A stretch of DNA of 64,000 nt from JABSSA01 sp039984715 (GCA_039984715.1 JBDWUA010000008.1:269709-333708), one strand, 5' to 3'. Positions 35,115-44,199 are shown, numbered from the stretch's first letter. A program made the numbers and translations. The notes: generated by a model not told the origin, from the sequence alone.

Positions 35115-35858
35115 ATGGCCACAGGCGATCAAGCGTTAGCCATCGAGATGATCGATGTAAATAAGTGGTTTGACGACTTTCAGGTCCTCAAAAACATTAA
35201 CCTCAGCGTCAAAACCGGAGAACGAATTGTGATCTGCGGCCCCAGCGGTTCAGGTAAATCCACGGTCGTTCGCAGCATCAATCGTCTGGAAAAGCACCAA
35301 CAAGGCACCATTCGCATCCACGGCCACGAAGTAACAGACAATCCCGAAGATTTGGGTGGCGAAGTCGGGATGGTATTTCAGCAATTCAATCTGTTCCCGC
35401 ATCTGTCCGTTATGGAAAATCTTATCCTTGGTCCGATGAAATCGCGCAATCTTAGCCGTGCCGAGGCAGAAGAACGCGCCCGCATGTATCTGGAACGCGT
35501 AAAGATACCGGAACAGGCCGACAAACGCCCCGCGCAATTGTCGGGTGGTCAACAGCAAAGGGTTGCGATTGCCCGGTCCCTTTGCATGGAACCCAAAGTG
35601 ATGTTGTTTGATGAACCGACATCTGCCCTTGATCCCGAAATGATCTCGGAAGTGTTGGACGTGATCGTGGAGTTGGCCGAAGAAGGCATGACCATGATTG
35701 TGGTCACGCACGAAATGGGGTTTGCCCGCAAAGTCGCCGACAAAATGATTTTCATGGACGCGGGCGAAATTGTCGAAACCGGACCGCCGGCCGAATTTTT
35801 CGAAGCGCCGAAATCAGAGCGCTGCCGGACTTTCCTCAGTCAGATATTGAGCCATTGA
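35115..35858 (+). CDS. Polar amino acid ABC transporter ATP-binding protein
   Basis: The 247-residue ATPase has an intact Walker A GPSGSGKST (about 41-49), Q-loop VFQQFNLFPHLSV (about 90-102), signature LSGGQQQRVAIARSL (about 145-159), Walker B VMLFDEPTSALDP (about 165-177) and switch VTHE (about 200-203). This is the GlnQ/ArtP/HisP pattern. Its stop shares one base with the permease start. Confidence 0.95.
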   Translation: MATGDQALAIEMIDVNKWFDDFQVLKNINLSVKTGERIVICGPSGSGKSTVVRSINRLEKHQQGTIRIHGHEVTDNPEDLGGEVGMVFQQFNLFPHLSVMENLILGPMKSRNLSRAEAEERARMYLERVKIPEQADKRPAQLSGGQQQRVAIARSLCMEPKVMLFDEPTSALDPEMISEVLDVIVELAEEGMTMIVVTHEMGFARKVADKMIFMDAGEIVETGPPAEFFEAPKSERCRTFLSQILSH

Positions 35859-36619
35859 TGCGCATTGGGCTTCTTCTATTATCGCTGACAGTCCTTCTGT
35901 CAGGGTGTGCGTCATCCACAACATGGGGCTGGTATGTCATCGACCCGACCAAGGCGACGGGCTGGACCAATATCAAATTCCTTGTCGGTGGAATGTGGGC
36001 CACAATCCAAATTTCGGTCATCGCCGCGACACTTTCGATTGTTTTGGGATTGTTCATCGCATTGCCAGCGCTGTCGGAACGTTGGTACATTCGTTTGATC
36101 AACCGGATTTACGTCGAATTCGTGCGCGCGATTCCCTTGCTGCCGATGTTGTTCTGGGTCTTTTACGGCTTGCCCATCGTCTTCCGTTCAATGGGTTTGG
36201 ATATCCCCATCGATCCATTCTGGGGCGCGATTATAACGTTGGCCGTGTCCGACAGCGCATTCACCGCAGAAATTTATCGCGCAGGCATTCAATCGATTGC
36301 CAAAGGTCAAACCGAAGCGGCGCAAACCGTCGGATTGAATTACGTTCAATCCATGCGCTACGTGATTTTGCCGCAAGCCATTCGCCGCATTCTGCCGCCC
36401 TTGGCCAATCAGTTCATCTACATCGTGAAAATGTCCGCCTTTGCCAGTGTGATTGGCATGCAAGAACTGACACGGCGCGCAAACGAATTGGTGGTCACTG
36501 AATACCGCCCACTGGAAATCTATACGCTGTTGATTTTGGAATATCTTGTGCTGGTTCTTGTGATCAGCGCCGGGGTGCGATGGCTTGAACGTAAAATGGG
36601 ATCTGACGAAAGGGGATAA
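35858..36619 (+). CDS. Polar amino acid ABC transporter permease
   Basis: The 253-residue protein is a HisM/GlnP-type permease. The conserved loop EAAQTVGLNYVQSMRYVILPQAIRRILPP carries the EAA cytoplasmic contact (about 148-176), and five or so transmembrane segments are present. The ATG at 35858 overlaps the ATPase stop (TGATG). The N-terminus is odd: RIGLLLLSLTVLLSGCASS looks like a lipoprotein signal with a lipobox cysteine before the first usual helix. Only one permease gene is present, so a homodimer is likely. Confidence 0.92.
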   Translation: MRIGLLLLSLTVLLSGCASSTTWGWYVIDPTKATGWTNIKFLVGGMWATIQISVIAATLSIVLGLFIALPALSERWYIRLINRIYVEFVRAIPLLPMLFWVFYGLPIVFRSMGLDIPIDPFWGAIITLAVSDSAFTAEIYRAGIQSIAKGQTEAAQTVGLNYVQSMRYVILPQAIRRILPPLANQFIYIVKMSAFASVIGMQELTRRANELVVTEYRPLEIYTLLILEYLVLVLVISAGVRWLERKMGSDERG

Positions 36620-36621
36620 AC

Positions 36622-36954
36622 ATGGATTGGGACACATTCATGGACGCAACCGTGGCTGAAATCACCACGATGTCCAAGGAAATGCCGGAGACGGTCAAAG
36701 GCTTTAACCTTATGGGGGCAGCGGCCAAGAAATCCGGCGCTCTGGATGAAAAGACCAAGGAGATCATGGCCCTTGGGATCGCCATTGCGACGCGCTGCGA
36801 CAGTTGCATCGGGTTCCACGTCAAATCGCTTATCAGACTGGAAATCACGCGCGAAGAGTTGTGCGAGGCCTTGGCAATGGCGACCTATATGGGCGGCGGT
36901 CCTTCTTATGCCTATTCGGCCAAAGCCCTGAAGGCGTTTGATCAGTTTTCTTAG
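36622..36954 (+). CDS. Carboxymuconolactone decarboxylase (AhpD-like) family protein
   Basis: The 110-residue protein has the AhpD-like active site TRCDSCIGFHVKSL (CxxC plus His, about 57-70). Family members are small peroxidase-reductase partners or related enzymes. It starts two bases after the permease stop and so may be read with it, although the functions need not be linked. The C-terminal MATYMGGGPSYAYSAKAL block is typical of the family. Confidence 0.88.
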   Translation: MDWDTFMDATVAEITTMSKEMPETVKGFNLMGAAAKKSGALDEKTKEIMALGIAIATRCDSCIGFHVKSLIRLEITREELCEALAMATYMGGGPSYAYSAKALKAFDQFS

Positions 36955-37191
36955 ATAAACGCCCCGAACTCTAGAACCGCAGCGCCTTGGCATTCTGGCT
37001 CGTATGACGAATACGCCCCATGCGCATGACCCCGTGCATGATCTTGGGACAAACATATAGCGCGATCAATCAAGTCAATGTGTTGGACGCGCTATTTTGA
37101 AATTTCGCACTCTCGACGTAAGGTAATCCATACAAGGTGACTCGTTGGGTTATGACCCGGACAAAACGAGCCCTATCTGGGAGGATTTGAG

Positions 37192-37485
37192 ATGTGCCAT
37201 GTGTTTGCAGGCCAAGACCCCGAACGATACGCTTGTACAACACGACGCATGCGATTGAACGGGCAAAGCACCAGTATTCGCCTTGAAAACGCGTTTTGGG
37301 CCATATTGGATGACATCGCCAAAGGCGAAGATATCACCACGCCGACGTTCATTTCCAAACTGCATTCCGAGGTTCTTGAGCTGCACGGAGAGCCATCAAA
37401 CTTTACGTCTTTGTTGCGCTGTGCCTGCTTGAAGTTCGTGGAACTGAACAGCCAGACGATAGAACCTGCCATCGCCGCCGAATAG
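37192..37485 (+). CDS. Ribbon-helix-helix domain protein (RHH_4 family)
   Basis: The 97-residue protein matches the RHH_4 pattern seen in Rhodobacterales: MCHVFAGQDPERYA at the start, the beta strand STSIRLENAFWAIL (about 25-38) and helix TPTFISKLHSEVLE (about 50-63), ending LLRCACLKFVE. Ribbon-helix-helix folds bind DNA, but this family is uncharacterised. GGAGGATTTGAG lies upstream of the ATG. No target operator is evident. Confidence 0.88.
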   Translation: MCHVFAGQDPERYACTTRRMRLNGQSTSIRLENAFWAILDDIAKGEDITTPTFISKLHSEVLELHGEPSNFTSLLRCACLKFVELNSQTIEPAIAAE

Positions 37486-37588
37486 GTTTTCGCTAAAAAC
37501 CGGTCGTAGTACCCCGATACTACCAACGCGCCCGCCTCCGGCGCGTACGCTTCTTGTGACGATATGATCGCAAAGCGGGGATACACAT

Positions 37589-37984
37589 TTGGCCAAAGCA
37601 ATCCATTCCATGATCCGTGTGTTGGACGAATCCCGTTCCATCGCCTTTTATGACAAGGCGTTTGGTTTGCGCGTTGCGGACCGGTTGGATTTTCCCAACT
37701 TCACACTGGTGTATCTTAGCAATTCAGACAGTGAATTCGAACTGGAACTGACCATCAACAAAGATCAGACCGAGGCATACGACCTTGGCAATGGTTATGG
37801 TCACCTCGCATTTTCCGTTGACGATCTTGATCAGGAACACGCTCGTTTCCAAGCCGAAGGGCTTGCCCCGCGCAAGCTGGTCGAATTCGCGCCGGGGGGC
37901 GAAATTATCGCGCGGTTTTTCTTTGTAACGGACCCGGATGGGTACGAAATCGAAGTTCTCCAGCGCGCGGGAAGATATCTGTAA
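37589..37984 (+). CDS. gloA: Lactoylglutathione lyase / VOC family protein
   Basis: The 131-residue protein is a glyoxalase I-type VOC protein. The metal ligands fit His6 in AIHSMIRVLD, a Glu in FELELTIN (about 50-57), His73 in GYGHLAFSV and Glu123 in EIEVLQ. It would isomerise the methylglyoxal-glutathione hemithioacetal. The start is a TTG at 37589 preceded by GCGGGGA; the internal ATG at residue 8 would remove His6, so the TTG start is supported. Confidence 0.88.
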   Translation: MAKAIHSMIRVLDESRSIAFYDKAFGLRVADRLDFPNFTLVYLSNSDSEFELELTINKDQTEAYDLGNGYGHLAFSVDDLDQEHARFQAEGLAPRKLVEFAPGGEIIARFFFVTDPDGYEIEVLQRAGRYL

Positions 37985-38043
37985 ATCAACTGATCAGCGT
38001 GTTTTTGGAGCGGAGCGCGCTGTTTCAATAAAGGGAGGAACTA

Positions 38044-38568
38044 ATGACGAAAACAGCAAGCTATCGGGGGTTAACCCGACGCCAGCTTTTATCACGTGCC
38101 AGTGCGACAGGCGCTTCGTTTGTGATTGGTGCAGGCTTTATCGCAGCACCGGATGCAGCATGGGCCGCCGAAACCGAGCATCTTACACCTGAGACATTCG
38201 CCACTTTGGTCCAAATGGCGCGGGATATTTACCCACATGATCAAGTGCCCGACGAACATTATGTGACGGCGGTGAAAGGATATGACACTGCAGATGCGGC
38301 ACCGGGGATCGAAGCCGGGATTGCGGGTCTGAATGCTGCGGCACAAGGCAAAGGGCACGCCAATTATCTGGGTGCAGGCTGGGAACGTGACCGCGTCGAC
38401 ATACTGCGCAGCATGGAAGACAGCGCGTTTTTCCAACAGATCCGGGGCGGCCTTGTCACTGGGTTGTACAACCAGAAATCGGTCTGGCCGATCTTTGGCT
38501 ATGAGGGGTCCTCCTTCGAACTGGGCGGTTACATCGACCGTGGCTTTAACGACATCAACTGGCTTTGA
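38044..38568 (+). CDS. Gluconate 2-dehydrogenase subunit 3-like, Tat-exported
   Basis: The 174-residue protein has a twin-arginine signal peptide (LTRRQLLSRASATGASFVIGAGF) and matches the small gamma subunit of membrane FAD dehydrogenases, with ARDIYPHDQVPDEHYV (about 59-74) and the C-terminal WPIFGYEGSSFELGGYIDRG. It lies 12 bases upstream of the GMC oxidoreductase gene. The small subunit helps export the folded flavoprotein through Tat. Confidence 0.85.
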   Translation: MTKTASYRGLTRRQLLSRASATGASFVIGAGFIAAPDAAWAAETEHLTPETFATLVQMARDIYPHDQVPDEHYVTAVKGYDTADAAPGIEAGIAGLNAAAQGKGHANYLGAGWERDRVDILRSMEDSAFFQQIRGGLVTGLYNQKSVWPIFGYEGSSFELGGYIDRGFNDINWL

Positions 38569-38580
38569 GGGGGCAATATA

Positions 38581-40152
38581 ATGGCTGCACCATTTGATCT
38601 TACCGATGACTCTGTTGTTGTCGTAATTGGAACCGGCGCCGGTGGCGGCGTCCTTGCCAACGAACTGGCCCAGAAGGGCGTGAGCGTTGTCGCCTTAGAA
38701 GCGGGCGGACGATATCTGCCCGAAGATTACGTCAATGATGAATGGGCCAGCTTTGGCCAATTGGCGTGGGTTGATCCCCGCACAACCAGCGGCGACTGGC
38801 GTGTCGCCAAGGATTTTTCAGGCTTGCCAGCTTGGATCGTCAAAGCGGTTGGCGGCACCACCACACACTGGGCTGGCGCATCGCTTCGCTTTCAGGACCA
38901 CGAGTGGAAAGCGGCCACAAACTACGGCAACGTACAGGGCGCGAACCTGTTGGACTGGCCCATCGAACCTGCCGAGATGGAGCAATGGTACACCAAGGCC
39001 GAAGACAAGCTGGGCGTGACCCGCACCGGCGGGCGCGAAGGGTTGCCGGGCAACAACAACTATCTTGTGTTCGAAAAAGGCGCCAAGGCCCTTGGGTACG
39101 AACAGGTGCATACCGGAAACATGGCCATCAACTCGGCCGACAATGACGACCGGCTTGCTTGTCAGCAAACTGGCTTTTGTTTTCAAGGGTGTAAGTGGGG
39201 CGCCAAGTGGTCGGCGGCCTATACGGATATCCCGCGTGGAGAGGCGACAGGCAACCTTGAAGTGCGTGAAAAAGCGCATGTGGCGCGCATCTTGCACAAT
39301 GATGCGGGCAAGGTCACTGGCGTTGAGTATTTCGACGCGGATGGCAATTTGCAGATGCAAAAAGCGCGTGTCGTTTGTGTTGCGGGCAATTCGTTTGAAA
39401 GCCCACGTATGCTGTTGAATTCAGCATCCAGCATGTTCCCGGACGGGCTTGCCAACAGCTCGGGTCAAGTGGGTCGCAACTATATGCGGCACATGACGGG
39501 ATCGGTTTATGCGGTGTTTGATAAGCCGGTCAAAATGTGGCGCGGCACAACCATGGCTGGGATCATTCAGGACGAAAGCCGTCATGACCCAAGCCGCGGA
39601 TTTGTGGGCGGCTACGAGCTGGAGACACTGGCGCTTGGCCTGCCGTTTATGGCCGCGTTCCTTGATCCCGGAGCGTGGGGACGCGAGTTCACAACGGCGC
39701 TGGACATGTATGAAAACATGGCCGGTATGTGGATTGTGGGCGAGGATATGCCTCAAGAAACCAACCGCATCACGCTGAACCATGACGTCACGGACCAGCA
39801 TGGTTTACCCGTCGTGAATGTGCATTTCGATGATCACCCAAATGACATCGCCATGCGTGATCACGCCTATAAACAAGGGGCTGCGGTCTATGACGCTGTG
39901 GGGGCCACGCGGATTTTCCCAACGCCACCCTACCCGTCGACGCATAATCTGGGCACCAACCGGATGTCAGAAAACCCGCGCGATGGCGTGGTGAACAAAT
40001 GGGGTCAGACCCATGACATTGCGAACCTGTTCATCTCGGATGGATCGCAGTTCACGACGGGTGCTGCGGAAAATCCAACGCTGACTATTGTCGCGTTGGC
40101 GATCCGACAAGCCGACCATCTGGCCCGGGAAATGTCAGCCGGAAATCTGTAA
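38581..40152 (+). CDS. GMC family oxidoreductase (FAD-dependent)
   Basis: The 523-residue flavoprotein has the N-terminal FAD motif VIGTGAGGGVLANELA (about 15-30), LEAGGRYLP (about 39-47), the VGGTTTHWAGASLRF stretch (about 90-104), a cysteine pair region (CQQTGFCFQGCKW, about 194-206) and C-terminal NPTLTIVALAIRQADHLA. It resembles the large subunit of gluconate 2-dehydrogenase-type alcohol dehydrogenases. It has no signal of its own and would be exported with subunit 3. A cytochrome c subunit gene, common in such operons, is absent. The substrate (sugar acid, polyol or sorbose type) is open. A strong terminator follows. Confidence 0.9.
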   Translation: MAAPFDLTDDSVVVVIGTGAGGGVLANELAQKGVSVVALEAGGRYLPEDYVNDEWASFGQLAWVDPRTTSGDWRVAKDFSGLPAWIVKAVGGTTTHWAGASLRFQDHEWKAATNYGNVQGANLLDWPIEPAEMEQWYTKAEDKLGVTRTGGREGLPGNNNYLVFEKGAKALGYEQVHTGNMAINSADNDDRLACQQTGFCFQGCKWGAKWSAAYTDIPRGEATGNLEVREKAHVARILHNDAGKVTGVEYFDADGNLQMQKARVVCVAGNSFESPRMLLNSASSMFPDGLANSSGQVGRNYMRHMTGSVYAVFDKPVKMWRGTTMAGIIQDESRHDPSRGFVGGYELETLALGLPFMAAFLDPGAWGREFTTALDMYENMAGMWIVGEDMPQETNRITLNHDVTDQHGLPVVNVHFDDHPNDIAMRDHAYKQGAAVYDAVGATRIFPTPPYPSTHNLGTNRMSENPRDGVVNKWGQTHDIANLFISDGSQFTTGAAENPTLTIVALAIRQADHLAREMSAGNL

Positions 40153-40170
40153 ATCCAATAGACCATCAAG

Positions 40171-40204
40171 ACGCGGCAAGGGGAGACCTTTGCCGCGTTT
40201 TTTG
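40171..40204 (+). terminator. Rho-independent terminator after GMC gene
   Basis: A nine-base perfect stem (ACGCGGCAA at 40171-40179, TTGCCGCGT at 40190-40198) is followed by a run of six or seven T residues. Confidence 0.92.
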
Positions 40205-40284
40205 TCCCCTTCAGGGCCAAACCCTTAATCCAGCGTGCGATGGCGATTGACCGGGTTTTCCCGCGCAAAGCCAACCTTCGCGTT

Positions 40285-40375
40285 CCAAAGCCAGCTTTGG
40301 CTTGGTGCCAAATCCGCGCATTTCGACCGATTTCGCGCAAAAGCTGGCATTCGGCGCTGAAAGCTGGCTTTTGCA
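40285..40375. repeat. Nested inverted repeats between convergent genes
   Basis: AAAGCCAGCTTT (40287-40298) is the exact reverse complement of AAAGCTGGCTTT (40360-40371). In between, GCAAAAGCTGGC (40337-40348) repeats the core. GCAAAAGC (40337-40344) is complementary to GCTTTTGC (40367-40374). The first copy also folds alone as CCAAAGC/GCTTTGG. It lies in the 312-base gap after the GMC terminator and before the end of the Sel1-repeat gene. No open frame of note is present there. It could be a terminator for the minus-strand gene or a dispersed repeat. Confidence 0.6.
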
Positions 40376-40464
40376 AATACGCCCAGCGCCAAAAGCGTTG
40401 CGCATAATTATTTGCGTTAACCTTTGCAAAGGCGCGTTAAGACGCCGTTAGGACAATCCCCAAA

Positions 40465-42363
40465 TTACTTGGGCACATCCTTGAACATTTTCTTTTTTTC
40501 GCAGGCCCAACTGTCACCCATGTCACAAGCTCGACCGTACAATTCAGTGGCACGGCCCATATCTCTTTTTGCACCATACCCTTTTATGTACATCCAGCCC
40601 CATTGAGTGCATCCGTTCGCGTAACCGCCTTCGCATGATTTGCGAAAGAATGAGATCGCCTTGCTATAGTTTCGTGACGCACCTTTTGCATCGCGAAACA
40701 TGACGCCCAAATGCACACAACTTTCCATATGTCCGACATCACATGCCAACCCATGCTGCTTCATCGCGTTGGCATATTTTGTCTGGGCAAGCTTAGGTAG
40801 CCGTTTTAAGTGATCGCCCGCACTGACATTCATCGTTGCTGACAATTCGCATCCGTATGTGTCATTGTTCTCGCAAGCGTCCAAAAGCAATTCCATAGCC
40901 TTGGAAAGGTTTATTTGGACGCCCTTTCCAAGTCTGTACATGTTTCCAAGATTTGCGCAGCCTCGCACATGGCCTTCATCACAGGCTTCGCGGTAAAGAC
41001 CAAATGCCTTGATATAGTTCTGAGGAACACCACGTGCCCTTTCGTACATGACTCCGAGGTTGGAGCAGCTACGCCCATCTCCACCGTCGCACCCACGCCC
41101 ATAGAAACCAATCGCTTTGCTATAATCCCGAGGAACCCCGAGCGCCAGTTCATACATGTGCCCGAGATTGTTGCACCCAAGGCTGGCCCCTTTTTCACAG
41201 GCCCGACGATACAATTCGAGCGCCTTGGCATAGTCCTGAGAGACGCCATTTGCTTTTTCGTACATGTATCCGAGGTTGTTGCACCCGATGGCATTTTTGG
41301 CGTTACATGCTTTATTGTAGAGCTCAACAGCTTTTACATAGTCTTGAGGAACGCCAATTGCGTTCGCGTACATATATCCCAGTGACCTGCACCCGAAACC
41401 ATTGCGCTGAGCGCACCCCTTAAAAAAATAACGCCTGGCTTGATTGAGATTTTGTTCGATCCCCAAACCATGCTGATACAAATAACCCAAATTAGAGCAT
41501 CCACGCGGATGTCCTCCAGCGCAGCCCCGGCCATAGAGATCAACGGCCTTAGCATAATCCTTGGACACACCTAAGGCCCGGTCGTACATGAAACCCAAAT
41601 TGGTACAAGCGACTGGCAAGCGTTCGTCACATGCGCGTTTGTACAGTTTAACGGCTTTGGCAAAGTCAGTCTTTATGCCACGTCCATTTTGAAACATTAC
41701 GCCGAGATCATTGCAGCCGTTCGCGTCGTCCCCGTCGCATCCTTGACTGTATAGTTTGAAAGCTTTGGTGTTGTCCTTCGAAACGCCATTGCCTTTTTCG
41801 TACAAAATCCCAAGATCCGAGCAACCGCGCGCATGGCCGGCATCACATCCGCGGCCATATAGCTCGACCGCTTTTTCCAAAGACTTTGGCAAGCCTTTGC
41901 CTGATTGGTAGAGGTTTCCAAGCCGTGTGCATCCCCTTGCGTCATTTGCTTCGCATCCTGCCCGATACATATTGGCGGCTTGGGTCTGATGACTGTCAAA
42001 GTTTGGCGACTTTTCCAGCATCTTGCCAGCATCTGTGCAACTGATTCCGTTACCGCCTTTGCAATGCGCACTGAAATGGGCAATCGAATCCGCCCAATGT
42101 ACAGTTTTCAATTCTTCAGCAGTCGTTCTGCATTTAATCCAACCGGCCGTGCAGGCGACAAGGGCGAGTTCGCGCTTTTTCTTGGCATCGTTCGTCAAGC
42201 GTGCCGCAAATTCACAAGCAACGTTAGGGAATTTCGAGCAGAGATAGGTATCAATCGGGATCAACTTCGCAACCTGGTTGCGCACGATCGGATTGAGGGT
42301 CACTAGACCCGCGATTGCCGCGAGACCCAAGATCAAAATAATGGCTTTGACGTTAAATTTCAT
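40465..42363 (-). CDS. Cysteine-rich Sel1-repeat protein (HcpA-like), membrane-anchored
   Basis: The 632-residue protein begins with a transmembrane or signal-anchor helix (VKAIILILGLAAIAGLVTL) and then, after a cysteine-containing linker, has about 13 Sel1-like repeats of 36 residues. Each repeat fits the form A-x-x-x-Y-x-x-x-C-x7-C-x2-LG-x-MY-x3-x-GV. The paired cysteines per repeat resemble the disulfide-bridged Helicobacter cysteine-rich proteins. One repeat near residue 510-545 is degenerate. The start MKFNVKAIILI (42363) is chosen because it begins just before the hydrophobic helix; no strong ribosome-binding site is seen. The likely location is the periplasm, with a binding or scaffold role; enzymatic activity is not supported. 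Confidence 0.87.
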   Translation of the reverse strand: MKFNVKAIILILGLAAIAGLVTLNPIVRNQVAKLIPIDTYLCSKFPNVACEFAARLTNDAKKKRELALVACTAGWIKCRTTAEELKTVHWADSIAHFSAHCKGGNGISCTDAGKMLEKSPNFDSHQTQAANMYRAGCEANDARGCTRLGNLYQSGKGLPKSLEKAVELYGRGCDAGHARGCSDLGILYEKGNGVSKDNTKAFKLYSQGCDGDDANGCNDLGVMFQNGRGIKTDFAKAVKLYKRACDERLPVACTNLGFMYDRALGVSKDYAKAVDLYGRGCAGGHPRGCSNLGYLYQHGLGIEQNLNQARRYFFKGCAQRNGFGCRSLGYMYANAIGVPQDYVKAVELYNKACNAKNAIGCNNLGYMYEKANGVSQDYAKALELYRRACEKGASLGCNNLGHMYELALGVPRDYSKAIGFYGRGCDGGDGRSCSNLGVMYERARGVPQNYIKAFGLYREACDEGHVRGCANLGNMYRLGKGVQINLSKAMELLLDACENNDTYGCELSATMNVSAGDHLKRLPKLAQTKYANAMKQHGLACDVGHMESCVHLGVMFRDAKGASRNYSKAISFFRKSCEGGYANGCTQWGWMYIKGYGAKRDMGRATELYGRACDMGDSWACEKKKMFKDVPK

Positions 42364-42454
42364 AATGGAATTGGCAACGATTTGAACAAGGATACATGCG
42401 TTAACCAAGCATATGAAGGCGTTTTAGTCCAGTCTGATCTGCTGCGGTTTGGCG

Positions 42455-43309
42455 TCAGGCTTGCGTGCTTGTGCGGATTTGAGAGGCGCGGCGGGTTTGG
42501 ATTTGGCGGCGGATGAAGGCTGCGATGAAGAGGGCCGACAGGATCAGCACGATTGTGGGGGCGGGTGCGCTGTCGATGAAGAAGGCGGCATAAGTTCCCA
42601 CAAGCATGGACGCCATGCAGACGATCACCGACACCCAAAGCATGTGGGAAAAGCTGCGCACCAGCAGGAACGCGATGGCGCCCGGTGCGATCAAGAGCCC
42701 GATGGCGAGGATCAGGCCAGCCGCCGAGAGGGTCGCAACGATGGTCAGGGACAGGGCCGTCAGCAAACCATAATGCAGCCAGTTGACCCAAAGGCCTGAA
42801 GCTTGGGCTTGGGCGGGGTCAAAGCTGTGGAGCAGCAGGTCTTTCCATTTCAGGACAAGGACCACAGAGACGCCGAGCGAGATCAGGCCAGCGGTCCATA
42901 GGTCTTGCGCTCCGATGCCCAGAAGGTTGCCGAACAGGATGTGGTCGAGATGCGCGTTTGTTTCGACGGACACATAGAGCACGATGCCGACGGCAAACAT
43001 GCCGGAAAACACGACTCCCATGACGGTGTCCTGTTTCACGCGGCTGTTTGAGGCAAGGTAACCTGTCAGCAGGGCGCAGGTCATGCCGGCCCCAAACGCG
43101 CCGATGATCAGGGGGATGTTGAGGATGTAGGCCAGTACGATCCCCGGCAGGACAGAGTGGCTGACGGCGTCGCCCATCAGCGCCCAGCCTTTCATCACCA
43201 GAAAGCAGGACAGCAGGGCGGTGGGGACGGACACGATCATGCAGATGAAAAACGCGTTCTGCATGAAGCCGAAGCGGAAGGGTAAGAGCAGCGTGTCGAG
43301 ATCCATCAT
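42455..43309 (-). CDS. sitD: Metal ABC transporter permease (SitD-like)
   Basis: The 284-residue protein is an ABC-3 family permease for Mn/Zn/Fe uptake, with FLVMKGWALMGDAVSHSVLPGIVLAYI (about 37-63), the family hallmark in the second and third helices, and a further eight or so hydrophobic segments. The start ATG overlaps the end of the preceding permease by ATGA. It is the last gene of sitABCD. Confidence 0.92.
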   Translation of the reverse strand: MMDLDTLLLPFRFGFMQNAFFICMIVSVPTALLSCFLVMKGWALMGDAVSHSVLPGIVLAYILNIPLIIGAFGAGMTCALLTGYLASNSRVKQDTVMGVVFSGMFAVGIVLYVSVETNAHLDHILFGNLLGIGAQDLWTAGLISLGVSVVLVLKWKDLLLHSFDPAQAQASGLWVNWLHYGLLTALSLTIVATLSAAGLILAIGLLIAPGAIAFLLVRSFSHMLWVSVIVCMASMLVGTYAAFFIDSAPAPTIVLILSALFIAAFIRRQIQTRRASQIRTSTQA

Positions 43310-44199
43310 GCGGCCTTTTGGGTGGGCTGTGCGGCCGGGTTTTGTTTTTCGCGCAAGGATGCTTTGGCTTTGCGACGGGCGGCGAGAAGGCCGTGTTTGG
43401 GGGCAAAGACAAAAGCGATCAGGAAGATCAGCGTTTGCAGGGTGACGATCAGGCCCCCTGTTGCGCCGTCCAGAAAATAGCTGGCATAGGCGCCGACAAA
43501 GCTGGTGAGGGCTCCGATGACGACAGACATGGCGATCAGGCGGGGAAAGCGGTCACAAAGCAGATAGGCGGTGGCGCCGGGGGTGACGACCATCGCGATG
43601 ACGAGGAAGGCGCCAACGGTTTGCATGGCGGCCACGACTGAGGCCGAGAGCAGCATGAAGAACACGGCCTTGAGCAAGCCGGGGCGCAGGCCAATGGTGC
43701 GGGCGTGGTTTTCGTCAAAGAAGGTGACCATGAGGTCTTTCCATTTGGCGAGCAGCACAGCGAGGGACACAAAGCCGATGATGGCAAGCTGTAGGGTGTC
43801 TTCGGGGGTGATGGCCAGAATGTTGCCCATGGTGATGGTCTGGATCGACACGGCGATGGGGTTGATGGACACGATGAACAGGCCAAGGCCGAAGAACGAG
43901 GTGAAGATCAGGCCGATGATCACATCGCTTTTGAGGCCTGAGCGTTCGGAGAGGAACAGCATGGCCCCCGCCGCCAGCCCACCGGAAATGAACGCGCCAA
44001 GGGCGAAGGGCAATCCAAGGATATAGGCCCCCGCAACGCCGGGCACGACGGAATGGGACAACGCATCGCCGATCAACGACCAGCCTTTCAGCATCAGGTA
44101 GGCCGACAAAAAGGCGCAGACGGCCCCAACCAGCGCCGAAACCCACATGGCCTTGGCCATATAGCCATAGGTGAAAGGTTCCCACAAAAGGTCGATCAC
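43306..44199 (-). CDS. sitC: Metal ABC transporter permease (SitC-like)
   Basis: This 297-residue ABC-3 permease is related to the next gene and has LMLKGWSLIGDALSHSVVPGVAGAYI (about 36-61). The start is a GTG (44199) inside the GTGA overlap with the ATPase gene. The basic, Ala/Lys-rich tail (about 270-297) is not conserved in the partner. By eye this gene and sitD are richer in G and C than sitA. Confidence 0.92.
   Translation of the reverse strand: MIDLLWEPFTYGYMAKAMWVSALVGAVCAFLSAYLMLKGWSLIGDALSHSVVPGVAGAYILGLPFALGAFISGGLAAGAMLFLSERSGLKSDVIIGLIFTSFFGLGLFIVSINPIAVSIQTITMGNILAITPEDTLQLAIIGFVSLAVLLAKWKDLMVTFFDENHARTIGLRPGLLKAVFFMLLSASVVAAMQTVGAFLVIAMVVTPGATAYLLCDRFPRLIAMSVVIGALTSFVGAYASYFLDGATGGLIVTLQTLIFLIAFVFAPKHGLLAARRKAKASLREKQNPAAQPTQKAA

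Noticed and set aside
37150..37641. Minus-strand frames opposite the RHH_4 and gloA genes
   Set aside because: The plus-strand genes match known families and have ribosome-binding sites; the opposite frames do not.
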